A stretch of DNA of 64,000 bases. Origin: Bdellovibrio sp. NC01 (GTDB taxonomy: Bacteria > Bdellovibrionota > Bdellovibrionia > Bdellovibrionales > Bdellovibrionaceae). Shown here piece by piece: positions 35,331 through 44,594 of this stretch. A program made the position numbers and the translations under genes. Within the stretch, counting starts at the first letter, position 1, and the number at the start of each line of letters is the position of its first letter. Where the stretch lies: positions 248,001 to 312,000 of the forward strand of contig NZ_CP030034.1 in NCBI RefSeq assembly GCF_006874625.1, in the 5' to 3' direction. Below the pieces are notes generated by a model, which made no database searches, was not told the origin of the DNA, and worked only from the letters and a program-made list of their open reading frames with translations.

Positions 35331-35358
35331 AAAAAGGGATGATCTTTCATCCCTTTTA
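35331..35358 (-). terminator. Terminator for rsmG
   Basis: An 11-bp stem AAAAGGGATGA/TCATCCCTTTT has a short loop. On the minus strand it is followed by a T run, matching the end of rsmG, 24 nt before it. Confidence 0.82.
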
Positions 35359-35381
35359 TCGTGTTGGTTTTGAATTCTTTA

Positions 35382-35993
35382 TTAGATCAGTACTAGGTGG
35401 CGTTCTACTTCCATCACTGGGGATTTTAGAACTTCTACTTTTGCTTCTAGCTTTTTAAATTTTTTGCGGGCTAGTTGCATTTCTTCTTCGATTTTTTCCA
35501 TACGTCCTTTTAGTAGGAAGTACTTGCCGCCTTTGTTGTAGTAAGTGCGGCTGATGTCGAGGATGACGTCGATGGGCTTGAAGGCTCTTGCTGTTACGAC
35601 GTCAATGTCTTTTAAGTCTTGTGGGATTTCGCCGTGGACTTGCAGGTTGGGGGCGATTTTTTTGCAGCGGTTTAGGAATTCTTGTTTTTTCGGGCTCTTC
35701 TCATACAAGTGATACGCGACGTTTGGAAATTGGATTGCGTAGAGTACTCCTGGTAAGCCGCCGCCCGAGCCGAAGTCTGCTGCTGCTTTGATGTTTTTTG
35801 GGAATTGCTTTAATGGCAGAAGGCAATCGATCAAGTGATTGTCGATTAATTCTTCAAACTTCATTTGGCGGCTGAAGAGGTTCAGTTCTTCGTTGGCTGC
35901 CCAAAGAAGATCGATATAGGCCTGAAGTTGTGGCAGAGCTTCTTCGCGGAAGCCGAGTTCAAGGATTAAAGGAATTCTGTTATCAAACTGCAT
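35382..35993 (-). CDS. rsmG: 16S rRNA (guanine527-N7)-methyltransferase
   Basis: This 203-residue SAM-dependent methyltransferase modifies G527 of 16S rRNA. Its N-terminal helical part ends in NLFSRQMKFEELIDNHLIDCL. The SAM-binding motif I is ADFGSGGGLPGV, and the family-specific TARAFKPID follows. An AAGGGGA ribosome-binding site precedes the ATG. It is not next to a gidA/parAB cluster in this window, unlike in many bacteria. Loss of this enzyme is known to give low-level streptomycin resistance in other species. Confidence 0.93.
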   Translation of the reverse strand: MQFDNRIPLILELGFREEALPQLQAYIDLLWAANEELNLFSRQMKFEELIDNHLIDCLLPLKQFPKNIKAAADFGSGGGLPGVLYAIQFPNVAYHLYEKSPKKQEFLNRCKKIAPNLQVHGEIPQDLKDIDVVTARAFKPIDVILDISRTYYNKGGKYFLLKGRMEKIEEEMQLARKKFKKLEAKVEVLKSPVMEVERHLVLI

Positions 35994-36037
35994 GTTCCCC
36001 TTATACGGTTTTATGCGTTAAAGGGGAAGGGAATTCC

Positions 36038-37273
36038 CTAGTGGGACACGATTGGAGCATCGTTTGGATCTGCGATGACTTTATTATCGATTCTACGGTT
36101 GCCCCAGAACAAAATAATCAACGAGACCACTGAAGCGCCGATAAAAATTCCAGAGATTGGCAATAACTGTTGGGCATCGAACACACCCACGCATACAGAA
36201 GCCAACGAACCAACCGCCATTTGCAAAGAGCCCATCAAAGCAGAAGCGCTGCCTGCGTTTCTTGAAAACGGCGCCATCGCTAAGGCAGATGCATTGGGAT
36301 TGGCAAGGCCCACCATTGCAAGCAACATGAAGAAGATTGCAATGATTGTCGGTAAACTCAACCAGCCTTGCCAAGCCCCTGCGAAAAACACCAAGCTAAT
36401 AACCGCGAAAGCATACATCGCGGATTTCAAAATCTTTTCGTTGTGGAACAATCGCAGGAAGAAAATATTCAACTGGCTTGAACCAATAAAGCCCATGGCT
36501 AGAAAACTAAAAATCCAACCGTATTCTTTTTCACTGACTTTGAAGATCTCCATAAAAATAACCGGAGAAGCCGCAAGATAAACGAACAAACCAGAGAAGA
36601 TCACGGCGCCCGCAAGAGTGAACGTGTGGAACTGAGTATTTTTGAAAATCTCGAAATAGTTTTTCAAAATAGGTCCCGGCATCAGTGATTGAGTTTTATC
36701 AGGCTCATGTCCTTCGGGAAGGAAGAAGAAAACAAGAAGCAAGATCGCAAAGCCGATGGCTGCAAGAACGGCAAAGATGGATTGCCATCCCAATGACGCC
36801 GCTAAATAGCCACCAGCTGTTGGCGCAAGTAATGGCGATACACCTAAAATCAAAATCAGGAGTGAGAAAACTTTCGCGCTGTCTTTAGGTGAAAAGAAAT
36901 CACGCACCATCGCAATCGCCGCAACGTTAGCAACACAGCCACCTAAAGCTTGAATTACGCGCAAAACAATCAATGCTTCGATGGAATGAACAGACAAACA
37001 CGCAAGTGTCGCCAGCAAATAAATCCCCAAACCAAAATACAGCGGACGCTTTCTGCCGAAACGATCTAACAGTGGTCCATAAAACAACTGACCAATTGCA
37101 AGTCCGATAAAGAAACTTGAAAGCGACAAAGAAACTTGCGCGACGTTGGAATGAAAGTCCTCTGCCATCTTCGGAAATGCAGGCAAGTACATGTCGATAG
37201 AAAAAGGGCAAAGAGCAGTCAGTGCCCCAAGAATGAGGATCAGCGAAAAGTTACTAATTTTACGGGAGGACAT
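36038..37273 (-). CDS. MFS multidrug exporter, Bcr/CflA family
   Basis: This 411-residue, 12-helix proton antiporter has the family hallmark PFSIDMYLPAFPKMAEDF in helix 1, GQLFYGPLLDRFGRKRPLYFG (motif A), RVIQALGGCVANVAAIAMVRDFF, and LAPTAGGYLA. Bcr/CflA pumps export bicyclomycin, sulfonamides or other small molecules; the substrate here is unknown. The stop lies 44 nt upstream of the rsmG start, so the two may be co-transcribed on the minus strand. Confidence 0.92.
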   Translation of the reverse strand: MSSRKISNFSLILILGALTALCPFSIDMYLPAFPKMAEDFHSNVAQVSLSLSSFFIGLAIGQLFYGPLLDRFGRKRPLYFGLGIYLLATLACLSVHSIEALIVLRVIQALGGCVANVAAIAMVRDFFSPKDSAKVFSLLILILGVSPLLAPTAGGYLAASLGWQSIFAVLAAIGFAILLLVFFFLPEGHEPDKTQSLMPGPILKNYFEIFKNTQFHTFTLAGAVIFSGLFVYLAASPVIFMEIFKVSEKEYGWIFSFLAMGFIGSSQLNIFFLRLFHNEKILKSAMYAFAVISLVFFAGAWQGWLSLPTIIAIFFMLLAMVGLANPNASALAMAPFSRNAGSASALMGSLQMAVGSLASVCVGVFDAQQLLPISGIFIGASVVSLIILFWGNRRIDNKVIADPNDAPIVSH

Positions 37274-37516
37274 GAGGGGGCCTTTCGAGTTCTTTAATAG
37301 TAACTATCACTGGCACATTAAAGGGTCAATGAAATACTTTGGACAACGGCCTTCCTCACATTTGCCTCTTTGACTAAACAGCTAAGCAGTGAATTTTGCG
37401 TCGTATTTGCGAAAAAGCGCACTTGTTTTAGACGCTTTCGCCAGAGGTGTTGAAAAATATTTCGACAGGAAATCGAAGACTAAAGGCCTGGAAAAAACCG
37501 CCCGATGGGTTGTGTA

Positions 37517-38263
37517 ATGAAAACACTAAACGCAACAATCATTTTATTGGCTGGATTATTAATCTCTTACTCTCACAGTGCATCTGCGATGGGTATTCGT
37601 CTTCCAGGTACAGGCAGTAGTAGTTCGTCTTCAGGTTCTTCGTCTTCTTCTGGTTCGAATTCTTCTTCAGGATCTTCTTCATCATCGGGTTCAAGCAGCT
37701 CTGGCTCATCATCTTCAACAATTGAAGTGACACCTTTGTGGGAAGCAAAAGTTTCTGGTTCAAAAGCTTGGACAGAACATTTGAATAGTTCTCTTGATAC
37801 TTTGGGGCAAGATCTGCTGGATACAGAGGTTGCTGATGGCGCAACATTCTGCCCGAAATATGCATCATTGTCTTATGCGCAAAGAAAACAATTCTGGATC
37901 TTCATGATGTCAGCAATGACTAAATACGAAAGTGCCTTCAACACAAATTCAAAATACACAGAAAGCTTCAGCGATAGCTCGGGCAATAATGTGATCAGCC
38001 GTGGTCTTTTGCAAATTTCTATCGAAAGCGGTAATGCCTACGGTTGCGCATTCAAATCAACTTCGGATTTGCATGATCCTCTTCAAAACTTGGATTGTGG
38101 TGTGAGAATTTTGAATCGTTGGATTGGTCGTGATGCTCGTATGGCTGGTAAAGTCAGTGGCTCGTGGAAGGGTGGAGCTCGTTATTGGTCAGTGCTTCGC
38201 ACATCTTCGGGTTCTTATAGCAACATCGTCAGTCTTACGAAAAACATCTCTATCTGTAAATAA
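37517..38263 (+). CDS. Secreted lysozyme/SLT-like protein with Ser-Gly linker
   Basis: This 248-residue exported protein has a signal peptide (about 1-24) and a Ser/Gly low-complexity linker (about 33-67, almost only Ser and Gly). Its C-terminal domain resembles the soluble lytic transglycosylase/lysozyme fold: the putative catalytic Glu is E138 in MTKYESAFN, with SRGLLQIS at 161-168 and LDCGVRILNRWI. Four Cys (112, 177, 194, 247) may form disulfides. It probably cleaves glycan strands of peptidoglycan outside the cytosol. An ATG at 37505 is an alternative start. The fold call is by motif only. Confidence 0.68.
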   Translation: MKTLNATIILLAGLLISYSHSASAMGIRLPGTGSSSSSSGSSSSSGSNSSSGSSSSSGSSSSGSSSSTIEVTPLWEAKVSGSKAWTEHLNSSLDTLGQDLLDTEVADGATFCPKYASLSYAQRKQFWIFMMSAMTKYESAFNTNSKYTESFSDSSGNNVISRGLLQISIESGNAYGCAFKSTSDLHDPLQNLDCGVRILNRWIGRDARMAGKVSGSWKGGARYWSVLRTSSGSYSNIVSLTKNISICK

Positions 38264-38343
38264 ATACAAATCTTAGGGTGGGAGAAGGATCTTCTGCCCT
38301 ATTCCATTGTCATTTCGAAGCGTTGTGGTACACCTAGCGCCCT

Positions 38344-39648
38344 ATGAAAACGCAAAGCTCGACACTGCATCACAATCGCTTTCAAGACATGAATCTTGCG
38401 CCGGAACTTCTAACGGCTTTAAGCAAGATGAACATCTCTAAGCCCACACAAATTCAAAGCCAGGCCATCCCCGTTGCGATGGAAGGTCATGATTTAATCG
38501 CGATTGCTCAAACGGGCAGTGGTAAGACTCTTGCGTATGCCCTTGCGACTTTGACTCGTTTAAAAAATAAACCTGAAGCGCGTGCGTTGGTTTTATCACC
38601 AAGTCGCGAAATGGCTCAGCAGGTTTATAAAGTTTTGATCGAGCTGGTGAAAGAGCTTCCCATGTCAGTGGCATTGGTCGTCGGTGGTGCCGCAGGTTCA
38701 AAACAAGACAATCAATTAAAGAAAAATCCCAAGATCATCGTCGCGACTCCGGGTCGTATGATCGATCATCTGACGGGTAATAAACTTCTTCTTCAAGGAG
38801 TCGAAACAGTTATCATCGACGAAGCTGATCGCATGCTAGACATGGGCTTCGCCCCACAATTGCGCGCTATTCAAAACACTATGCGTGGAGAAATCCAAAC
38901 ACTGATGTTTTCTGCAAGCTTTGGCAAAAACGTTGAAGAGATTGCACAAGTCTTCATTAAGTATAAACCGTTCATGATTAAAACGTCTGAAGCGGAAGCA
39001 CCAGTTTCGGCATTAAAACAAAAAGTTTTGTTCATGGATCGCAGCATGAAAAACGATCGCATCCTTGACGACTTAAATGCCACTCGTGGTGGTGTCATTG
39101 TTTTCACTGGTAACCAAGAAAGCTGCGAAGCGCTTGGTAATTATTTAAAAGAATATGGTTACGCGACGGATTTGATTCACGGTGGACTTTCACAAGGTCA
39201 ACGCAATCGTGTCGTTCGTGATTTCAGAAGTGGTGAATTGCGTGTTGTTGTTGCCACTGATTTGTTAGCGCGTGGTCTTGACGTGCCACACGTGGATCAC
39301 GTGATTAATTTCGATTTGCCATTCCAAGCGGAAGATTTCCTTCACCGTATCGGTCGAACGGCGCGCGCAGGTCGTGGCGGCGAAGCCTTAACCTACGTCA
39401 CACCGTCAGACACGCGTATGTACCACAAGATTAAAACTTATCTTGTCGGCGCCGAAGAAATCAAAATCGATCCGATGTTTAAGTTCATTGATCGTTCCCG
39501 CAAATTTGGTCATAAGAAAAAAGCTTTGAGTGATCAAAGAGCCGCAAGCGCTCCGCAAGGGCGTTCATTAAAGGGTGGAAAACCAAGCCACAGCGGTGGC
39601 GGAAGGCCCCAAGCAGGAAAATCAAAATCAGGATTTAAAAAGAAATAA
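38344..39648 (+). CDS. DEAD-box RNA helicase (RhlE-like)
   Basis: This 434-residue ATP-dependent RNA helicase has an F-x-x-M-N-L Q motif region, Walker A TGSGKTLAY, PSREMAQQ, TPGRMIDHL, the DEAD box in IDEADRMLDMGF, and HRIGRTARAGRGGEA. Motif III reads SAS instead of the usual SAT. The C-terminal tail (about 385-434) is basic and Gly/Ser-rich, fit for RNA binding. It may act in rRNA assembly or mRNA turnover. No clear ribosome-binding site is seen. A terminator follows. Confidence 0.93.
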   Translation: MKTQSSTLHHNRFQDMNLAPELLTALSKMNISKPTQIQSQAIPVAMEGHDLIAIAQTGSGKTLAYALATLTRLKNKPEARALVLSPSREMAQQVYKVLIELVKELPMSVALVVGGAAGSKQDNQLKKNPKIIVATPGRMIDHLTGNKLLLQGVETVIIDEADRMLDMGFAPQLRAIQNTMRGEIQTLMFSASFGKNVEEIAQVFIKYKPFMIKTSEAEAPVSALKQKVLFMDRSMKNDRILDDLNATRGGVIVFTGNQESCEALGNYLKEYGYATDLIHGGLSQGQRNRVVRDFRSGELRVVVATDLLARGLDVPHVDHVINFDLPFQAEDFLHRIGRTARAGRGGEALTYVTPSDTRMYHKIKTYLVGAEEIKIDPMFKFIDRSRKFGHKKKALSDQRAASAPQGRSLKGGKPSHSGGGRPQAGKSKSGFKKK

Positions 39649-39684
39649 AAAAGCCCGGTTGTTGAGACCGGGCTTTTTATTTTT
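39648..39684. terminator. Bidirectional terminator between helicase and asnS
   Basis: The stem AGCCCGGT/ACCGGGCT with a 7-nt loop is flanked by an A run and TTTTT, between convergent genes. Confidence 0.92.
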
Positions 39685-39689
39685 TAAGA

Positions 39690-41081
39690 CTAGAACAAAG
39701 CGTTGTTCGGAGTACGTGGGAACGGAATCACATCGCGGATGTTTGTCATACCAGTGACGTACATCAACATACGTTCAAAGCCCAAGCCGAAGCCTGCGTG
39801 CGGGAAGCTGCCGTAACGGCGAAGATCCAAGTAGAACGAGTAGTCTTCAGGGTGAAGGCCAACTTGCTTCATACGAGTTTCCAACTTCTCTAAATCATCT
39901 TCCCTTTGAGAGCCACCGATGATTTCACCAATGCCCGGAGCCAGCAAGTCCATCGCGCGAACTGTTTTGCCGTCTTCGTTCATTTTCATGTAGAACGCTT
40001 TGATATCTTTTGGATAATCGGTCACGAACACAGGCTTCTTGAAGTGTTCTTCAGCCAAAAATCTTTCGTGTTCAGATTGCATATCGATACCCCATTCAAC
40101 TGGGTATTCGAATTTCTTACCAGACTTAGTCAAGATGTTGATCGCTTCAGTGTAAGTTACGCGTGCGAATTCATTGTTCAAAACGTTGTTCAATTTATCG
40201 AACAAACCTTTTTCGATGAATTGGTTAAAGAATTCCATCTCTTCTGGGCATTGTTCCATCACGTAGCGGATGATGTATTTGATCATCGCTTCGCCCAATT
40301 CCATATTCGCTGACAAGTCCGCGAATGCGATTTCAGGTTCGATCATCCAGAACTCAGCAGCGTGGCGAGAAGTGTTTGAGTTCTCTGCGCGGAAAGTGGG
40401 ACCGAAAGTGTAGATGTTACGGAAAGCCGCACAGAACGTTTCACCGTTCAACTGACCCGATACAGTCAGGTTCGTCTCTTTACCGAAGAAATCTTTTGTC
40501 GCGTCGATTTTGCCATCAGCAGTGCGTGGCGGGTTGTCCAATTTCAAAGTTGTTACGCGGAACATTTCGCCAGCACCTTCAGCATCAGAGCCAGTGATGA
40601 TTGGCGTGTTCACGTATACAAAGTTTTGCTCTTGGAAGAATTTGTGAATCGCATAAGCCAAAACTGAACGCACACGGAATACTGCAGAGAACGTGTTACC
40701 ACGCGGACGGATGTGAGCGATCTCGCGCAAGAATTCAAACGAGTGACGTTTATTTTGCAAAGGATATTCAGCCGATGCTTTTTGTACGATCTCTACTTTG
40801 TTCGCAAGAACTTCAAAAGTTTGACCCGCACCTTGTGATTTCACAACTTTACCATGAACGATGATAGAGCTTGAGATAGAAAGCTTTGCGATCTCTTCGA
40901 AATTAGAAAGTTTCTCGTCGAATACTACTTGAAGTCCTTTAAAGAAACTTCCGTCATTCAATTCAATAAAGCCGAAGCTTTTTTGATCGCGAATTTTACG
41001 TACCCAACCAGACAACAGAACTTCTTTATCTAAGAATTTTTCTGTCTCTCTAAAAATCGATTTAACCAATGTTGTTTCCAT
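39690..41081 (-). CDS. asnS: Asparaginyl-tRNA synthetase
   Basis: This 463-residue class IIb synthetase charges tRNA-Asn. The N-terminal OB-fold anticodon-binding domain (about 1-110: [23 protein letters not shown]) is followed by motif 1 ([21 protein letters not shown]), motif 2 ([20 protein letters not shown]) and motif 3 ([15 protein letters not shown]). AAAGGG upstream selects the ATG at 41081; a TTG 15 nt upstream is not needed. Presence of this enzyme means Asn-tRNA can be made directly, without relying only on GatCAB. Confidence 0.96.
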   Translation of the reverse strand: METTLVKSIFRETEKFLDKEVLLSGWVRKIRDQKSFGFIELNDGSFFKGLQVVFDEKLSNFEEIAKLSISSSIIVHGKVVKSQGAGQTFEVLANKVEIVQKASAEYPLQNKRHSFEFLREIAHIRPRGNTFSAVFRVRSVLAYAIHKFFQEQNFVYVNTPIITGSDAEGAGEMFRVTTLKLDNPPRTADGKIDATKDFFGKETNLTVSGQLNGETFCAAFRNIYTFGPTFRAENSNTSRHAAEFWMIEPEIAFADLSANMELGEAMIKYIIRYVMEQCPEEMEFFNQFIEKGLFDKLNNVLNNEFARVTYTEAINILTKSGKKFEYPVEWGIDMQSEHERFLAEEHFKKPVFVTDYPKDIKAFYMKMNEDGKTVRAMDLLAPGIGEIIGGSQREDDLEKLETRMKQVGLHPEDYSFYLDLRRYGSFPHAGFGLGFERMLMYVTGMTNIRDVIPFPRTPNNALF

Positions 41082-41132
41082 CCAGGACCCTTTCAACAGT
41101 GCGATTAATTTAGCTTTTTTTAAACCTGTTGT

Positions 41133-41253
41133 CTAATCCTGACGCCCGATATTTTGCTACGAAAATGCAATGACTCAGCATATCTGGACCTCTTGGCCGC
41201 TAAAAGGGCGCTCGTCTTGATTTGAGGCGGGGTCTGAATGTTTGCAGGATTAG
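41133..41253. promoter_or_regulatory. Inverted repeat pair upstream of the AraC gene
   Basis: CTAATCCTG at 41133-41141 and its exact reverse complement CAGGATTAG at 41245-41253 lie about 100 nt apart in the gap between asnS and the AraC regulator. Paired distant sites are typical of looping AraC-type control. No consensus promoter was identified with confidence. Confidence 0.3.
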
Positions 41254-41323
41254 GCAAATATGTTGCACGATCCGTCTAACCCCTGTTGTGCTTAAAGAGC
41301 TATTCTTATGAAAGAGGTTAGAC

Positions 41324-42283
41324 ATGAAAAGCAAAGTACCTAGCAAAACCGCTCCAGGAATCCGTAAAGAGATCCTGCAAGTCGCAAAGAGAATCGGGCA
41401 AAAAGACGGGGTTACGCCAACAAGCGTTTCTTATCTTTCGATCATCCGTTCCGAAACTCCGACGACTTTGAACCACGGTATCTTGCAGCCCTCTTTTTGT
41501 ATCGTCGTCCAAGGTGCGAAGAAGATTCATATCGGCCAGGACATCTTTAAATACGGCGTCGGCAGTTTTGTCGTATCGGCAATTGATTTACCAACATCAG
41601 GGCAAATTATCGAAGCCAGTAAAGCAGCCCCTTATTTGGGTTTGAAAGTCGAATTTGATCCGAAAGAAATTGCAGCCATCGTCATGGAAGCAAAATTAAA
41701 TTTGTCTGACGATATAAAACGGACCGGTCCCGCGGCCTTCGTGGGACAAGCCGATGAATCTTTGCAAGATGCAGTCGTGCGTTTAGTAAAACTTGTCGAT
41801 CAACCTGAAGATGCCGCTTTTTTGGCAGACAATCTTAAACGCGAAATCTTGTATCGCATTTTAAGAAGCGAGTACGGGAAAAATATTTATCGCAATCTTA
41901 TTCAAGACCAACGCGAAGTGGGTGTTGGCAGAGCCATCACGTGGTTGAAGAACAACTACAATCAGCCCTTGAAGATGGAAGACTTAGCAAAAGCTTCCAA
42001 TATGAGTGTCTCGAGTTTGCATCACAAGTTCAAAGCGGTGACGGCGATGGGACCATTGCAATATCAAAAACAATTACGCCTGCAAGAAGCTCGAAGACTT
42101 ATCTTCAGTGGAAAAATGGATGCAGGATCAGCGGCATTTGAAGTGGGCTATGAAAGTCAGTCGCAATTTACGCGCGAATATCGACGACTTTTTGGCGCGC
42201 CTCCTTTGCAGGACATTAAAAAACTTAAAAGCCATCCCGAAGTGGACGAGCTTAGCGAACCTCAAGAAAGGATCGTCAGATGA
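41324..42283 (+). CDS. AraC family transcription regulator
   Basis: The 319 residues have an N-terminal cupin-like AraC_N domain (about 40-190: LNHGILQPSFCIVVQGAKKI, YLGLKVEFDP). A C-terminal double helix-turn-helix follows (MEDLAKASNMSVSSLHHKFKAV and AAFEVGYESQSQFTREYRRLFG). GAGG precedes the ATG. The stop overlaps the start of the aldehyde dehydrogenase gene by 4 nt (ATGA), so the regulator and enzyme are translationally coupled. It probably controls its own operon in response to the substrate aldehyde or its precursor. Confidence 0.92.
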   Translation: MKSKVPSKTAPGIRKEILQVAKRIGQKDGVTPTSVSYLSIIRSETPTTLNHGILQPSFCIVVQGAKKIHIGQDIFKYGVGSFVVSAIDLPTSGQIIEASKAAPYLGLKVEFDPKEIAAIVMEAKLNLSDDIKRTGPAAFVGQADESLQDAVVRLVKLVDQPEDAAFLADNLKREILYRILRSEYGKNIYRNLIQDQREVGVGRAITWLKNNYNQPLKMEDLAKASNMSVSSLHHKFKAVTAMGPLQYQKQLRLQEARRLIFSGKMDAGSAAFEVGYESQSQFTREYRRLFGAPPLQDIKKLKSHPEVDELSEPQERIVR

Positions 42284-43698
42284 AACAGGTCGAACAAATC
42301 TACATTAACGGGAAATTTGTAAAGCCTCACGGTACGGAAGTGATGGATCTTATTAGTCCCATCAATAAAGAAGTCATCGGGCGCGTGACATTAGGAAATG
42401 CGCAAGACGTTGAAGACGCCGTTGCGGCAGCGAAAGCCGCTTACAAAAAATATTCAAAATCTTCACTGCAAGAACGTGCAGACTATTTGGAGCGCTTACA
42501 TAAGGCTGTGAAAGCTCGTGCCTCTGAATTAGTTGAAACTATGATTGCAGAGTATGGTGGTACAAGAACGATGGCCGAGGGCACTGTGAATCGCGCCATC
42601 AATTCATTCTTGCTGGCGAAAGATACGATGTTGAATTTTGAATTCACTCGAAAGATTGGCGAAGCTAAAATCGTTTTAGAACCGTTTGGCGTCGTCGGTC
42701 TTATCACTCCGTGGAATGCCAACTACAGCTTTATCTGCGGAAAACTTGCGACGGCCTTAGCATCGGGCAGTACGGCCGTGATTAAACCAAGCGAACTTAG
42801 TTCTTTGCAAACGCAGTTGTTACTTGAATGCTTCCATGAGGCAGGATTGCCCCCAGGATTATATAACGTCGTCAGCGGTCGTGGGGATGTGGTTGGTAAT
42901 GCGATCACTCAACATCGTGATATTGCAAAGATCTCGTTTACGGGTTCAACAGTTGTAGGTAAGGCGATTGCTCGTGGCGCGGTTGATACGATGAAGCGCG
43001 TGACTTTGGAATTGGGCGGAAAATCACCGAACATTCTTTTGGATGATGCTGATTTTGAAAAAGCAATTCCTCTGGCAGTGATGATGGCGTTCATGAATAG
43101 CGGCCAGGCATGTATTGCGGGAACTCGTCTCTTAGTTCCAGAGCATCGTTTGGAAGAAGTGAAACGCTTGGTTGTGAAAGCTATTGCGAACGTAAAAGTG
43201 GGGGACCCTCACGGTAAAGACGTGCAAGTAGGTCCGATGGTCACAGAAAAACAATACGAACGCGTGCAAAGCTATATTCGCGAGGGGATTGCTGAAGGTG
43301 CGGAACTACTTATTGGTGGTGAAGGACATCCGCAAGGTTTGGAAAACGGAAACTTTGTAAGACCCACTGCTTTTGCAAACGTAAAACCAGATATGAAGAT
43401 CGCTAAAGAAGAAATCTTTGGCCCAGTTTTGTCGATTCTTACTTATAAAACAGAAGACGAAGCCATCGAAATGGCTAACGACACGGACTATGGCCTTCAC
43501 GCTTATATATCAGGAGATCAAAAACGTGCTGAAAAAATGGCTTCACAAATTGTCGCAGGTCGCGTGTTCATCAATGGAATGTACGAAGAACCACGAGCTC
43601 CATTCGGAGGTTTCAAACAATCGGGTATCGGTCGTGAATTTGGAACTTTTGGGTTAGAGGCTTATCTCGAGCCAAAAACAATTATGGGTCACGCTTAA
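42280..43698 (+). CDS. Aldehyde dehydrogenase family protein
   Basis: This 472-residue NAD(P)-dependent enzyme oxidises aldehydes to acids. It has TPWNANYS, FTGSTVVGKAI (nucleotide binding), the catalytic general base E244 in LELGGKSPN, the nucleophile C278 in NSGQACIAG, and EEIFGPVLSI and PFGGFKQSGIGRE near the end. All catalytic residues are intact. It is coupled to the upstream AraC regulator. The substrate cannot be read from sequence. Confidence 0.93.
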   Translation: MKQVEQIYINGKFVKPHGTEVMDLISPINKEVIGRVTLGNAQDVEDAVAAAKAAYKKYSKSSLQERADYLERLHKAVKARASELVETMIAEYGGTRTMAEGTVNRAINSFLLAKDTMLNFEFTRKIGEAKIVLEPFGVVGLITPWNANYSFICGKLATALASGSTAVIKPSELSSLQTQLLLECFHEAGLPPGLYNVVSGRGDVVGNAITQHRDIAKISFTGSTVVGKAIARGAVDTMKRVTLELGGKSPNILLDDADFEKAIPLAVMMAFMNSGQACIAGTRLLVPEHRLEEVKRLVVKAIANVKVGDPHGKDVQVGPMVTEKQYERVQSYIREGIAEGAELLIGGEGHPQGLENGNFVRPTAFANVKPDMKIAKEEIFGPVLSILTYKTEDEAIEMANDTDYGLHAYISGDQKRAEKMASQIVAGRVFINGMYEEPRAPFGGFKQSGIGREFGTFGLEAYLEPKTIMGHA

Positions 43699-43708
43699 AA
43701 CTTTCAAG

Positions 43709-43739
43709 GTGGCGGTTACTTCTTAACGGTATCCGCCAC
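43709..43739. terminator. Hairpin between convergent genes
   Basis: GTGGCGGTTAC and GTATCCGCCAC pair with one internal mismatch and a 9-nt loop. It overlaps the 3' end of the TIGR02147 gene. No good T run follows on either strand, so termination is uncertain. Confidence 0.4.
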
Positions 43740-44525
43740 TGTGAACATGCTGCATGAGGAGTACACAATCGAAGTGGGACTTTTCGATTTCTTCCCTAAG
43801 GCTTCGGCTTTGTCGTGAAAATCAGAAAACAATTTGAATAATTCTTTACGAGAAGCTTCGTCCACTGCATACGTCATGTTGAAGTAACGAATTGGACGAT
43901 AGGTAGCGGGTTCACCAAAAGCTTCAGAAGCAAGTTTGAGTCCCACACGACCACGGGCAAAGGACTCTTCGGTCGTCGCAGCCGTTTCGACATGTCCTTC
44001 AGGAACGTCACTGTCTTTTAAAGTCTTTAAAGACTTCGCAACATCCGCTTTGGAAATATTCTGATTGCGTAGTTGCGCTTGAATCCATTCGGGATCTTTC
44101 TGGTATCCTTCAAGCTGACTCATCGTTTGCACGATGGTGTTTAAAGAATTATTAAACACGGCTTCATCCACTTTGATTTGATCCGCAGAAGGAAAGCTTG
44201 CGCCCTTTTGGCCCGAAATAATTTTTAAAAGTGTGTCGAAGAAATAAGTCATGTCCTTATCATCGACGGTATTTTTGCAGGCAAGGAAGACGAAATAGTT
44301 CTTTTCATCTTTGCCCATGCGAAACGCTTTCGCCGCGCCAGAAAGTTTATCAAGCGACAGATGGCGTTCTTGATCCATCACCATTTTAAAAAAAGACTTA
44401 GAAATGCCGATCTCTTCCGCAATGAGTTGCAAAGTGATGTTCTTATGAGTCTGTTTTAAGTCCTCAAATTTATCGCGCAATAATTCTCTGTAGTCTTGAT
44501 AGTGATAAAAACTCTTTTGGCTCAT
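43716..44525 (-). CDS. TIGR02147 family regulator
   Basis: This 269-residue cytosolic protein starts with the family opening FYHYQDYRELLRDKFED and an HTH (LIAEEIGISKSFFKMVMDQERHLS). It then has KAFRMGKDEKNYFVFLAC and the C-terminal DUF4423-like part ending in a conserved hydrophobic strand (IVYSSCSMFTV). Such proteins are numerous in Bdellovibrio-type genomes and are presumed regulators. The target is unknown. It is convergent with the aldehyde dehydrogenase gene and not evidently in an operon. Confidence 0.8.
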   Translation of the reverse strand: MSQKSFYHYQDYRELLRDKFEDLKQTHKNITLQLIAEEIGISKSFFKMVMDQERHLSLDKLSGAAKAFRMGKDEKNYFVFLACKNTVDDKDMTYFFDTLLKIISGQKGASFPSADQIKVDEAVFNNSLNTIVQTMSQLEGYQKDPEWIQAQLRNQNISKADVAKSLKTLKDSDVPEGHVETAATTEESFARGRVGLKLASEAFGEPATYRPIRYFNMTYAVDEASRKELFKLFSDFHDKAEALGKKSKSPTSIVYSSCSMFTVADTVKK

Positions 44526-44594
44526 GCGTAAATGTTAGAAGACCCCATAAAACCACGCAACAACCTTGGCAGGGGAGGTCTGGTTTTAAGGCCT

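Noticed and set aside
35045-35458. 137-residue open frame across the palindromic element
   Set aside because: It begins inside the preceding gene in another frame, is rich in Arg/Pro from the palindrome and has no ribosome-binding site or family resemblance.
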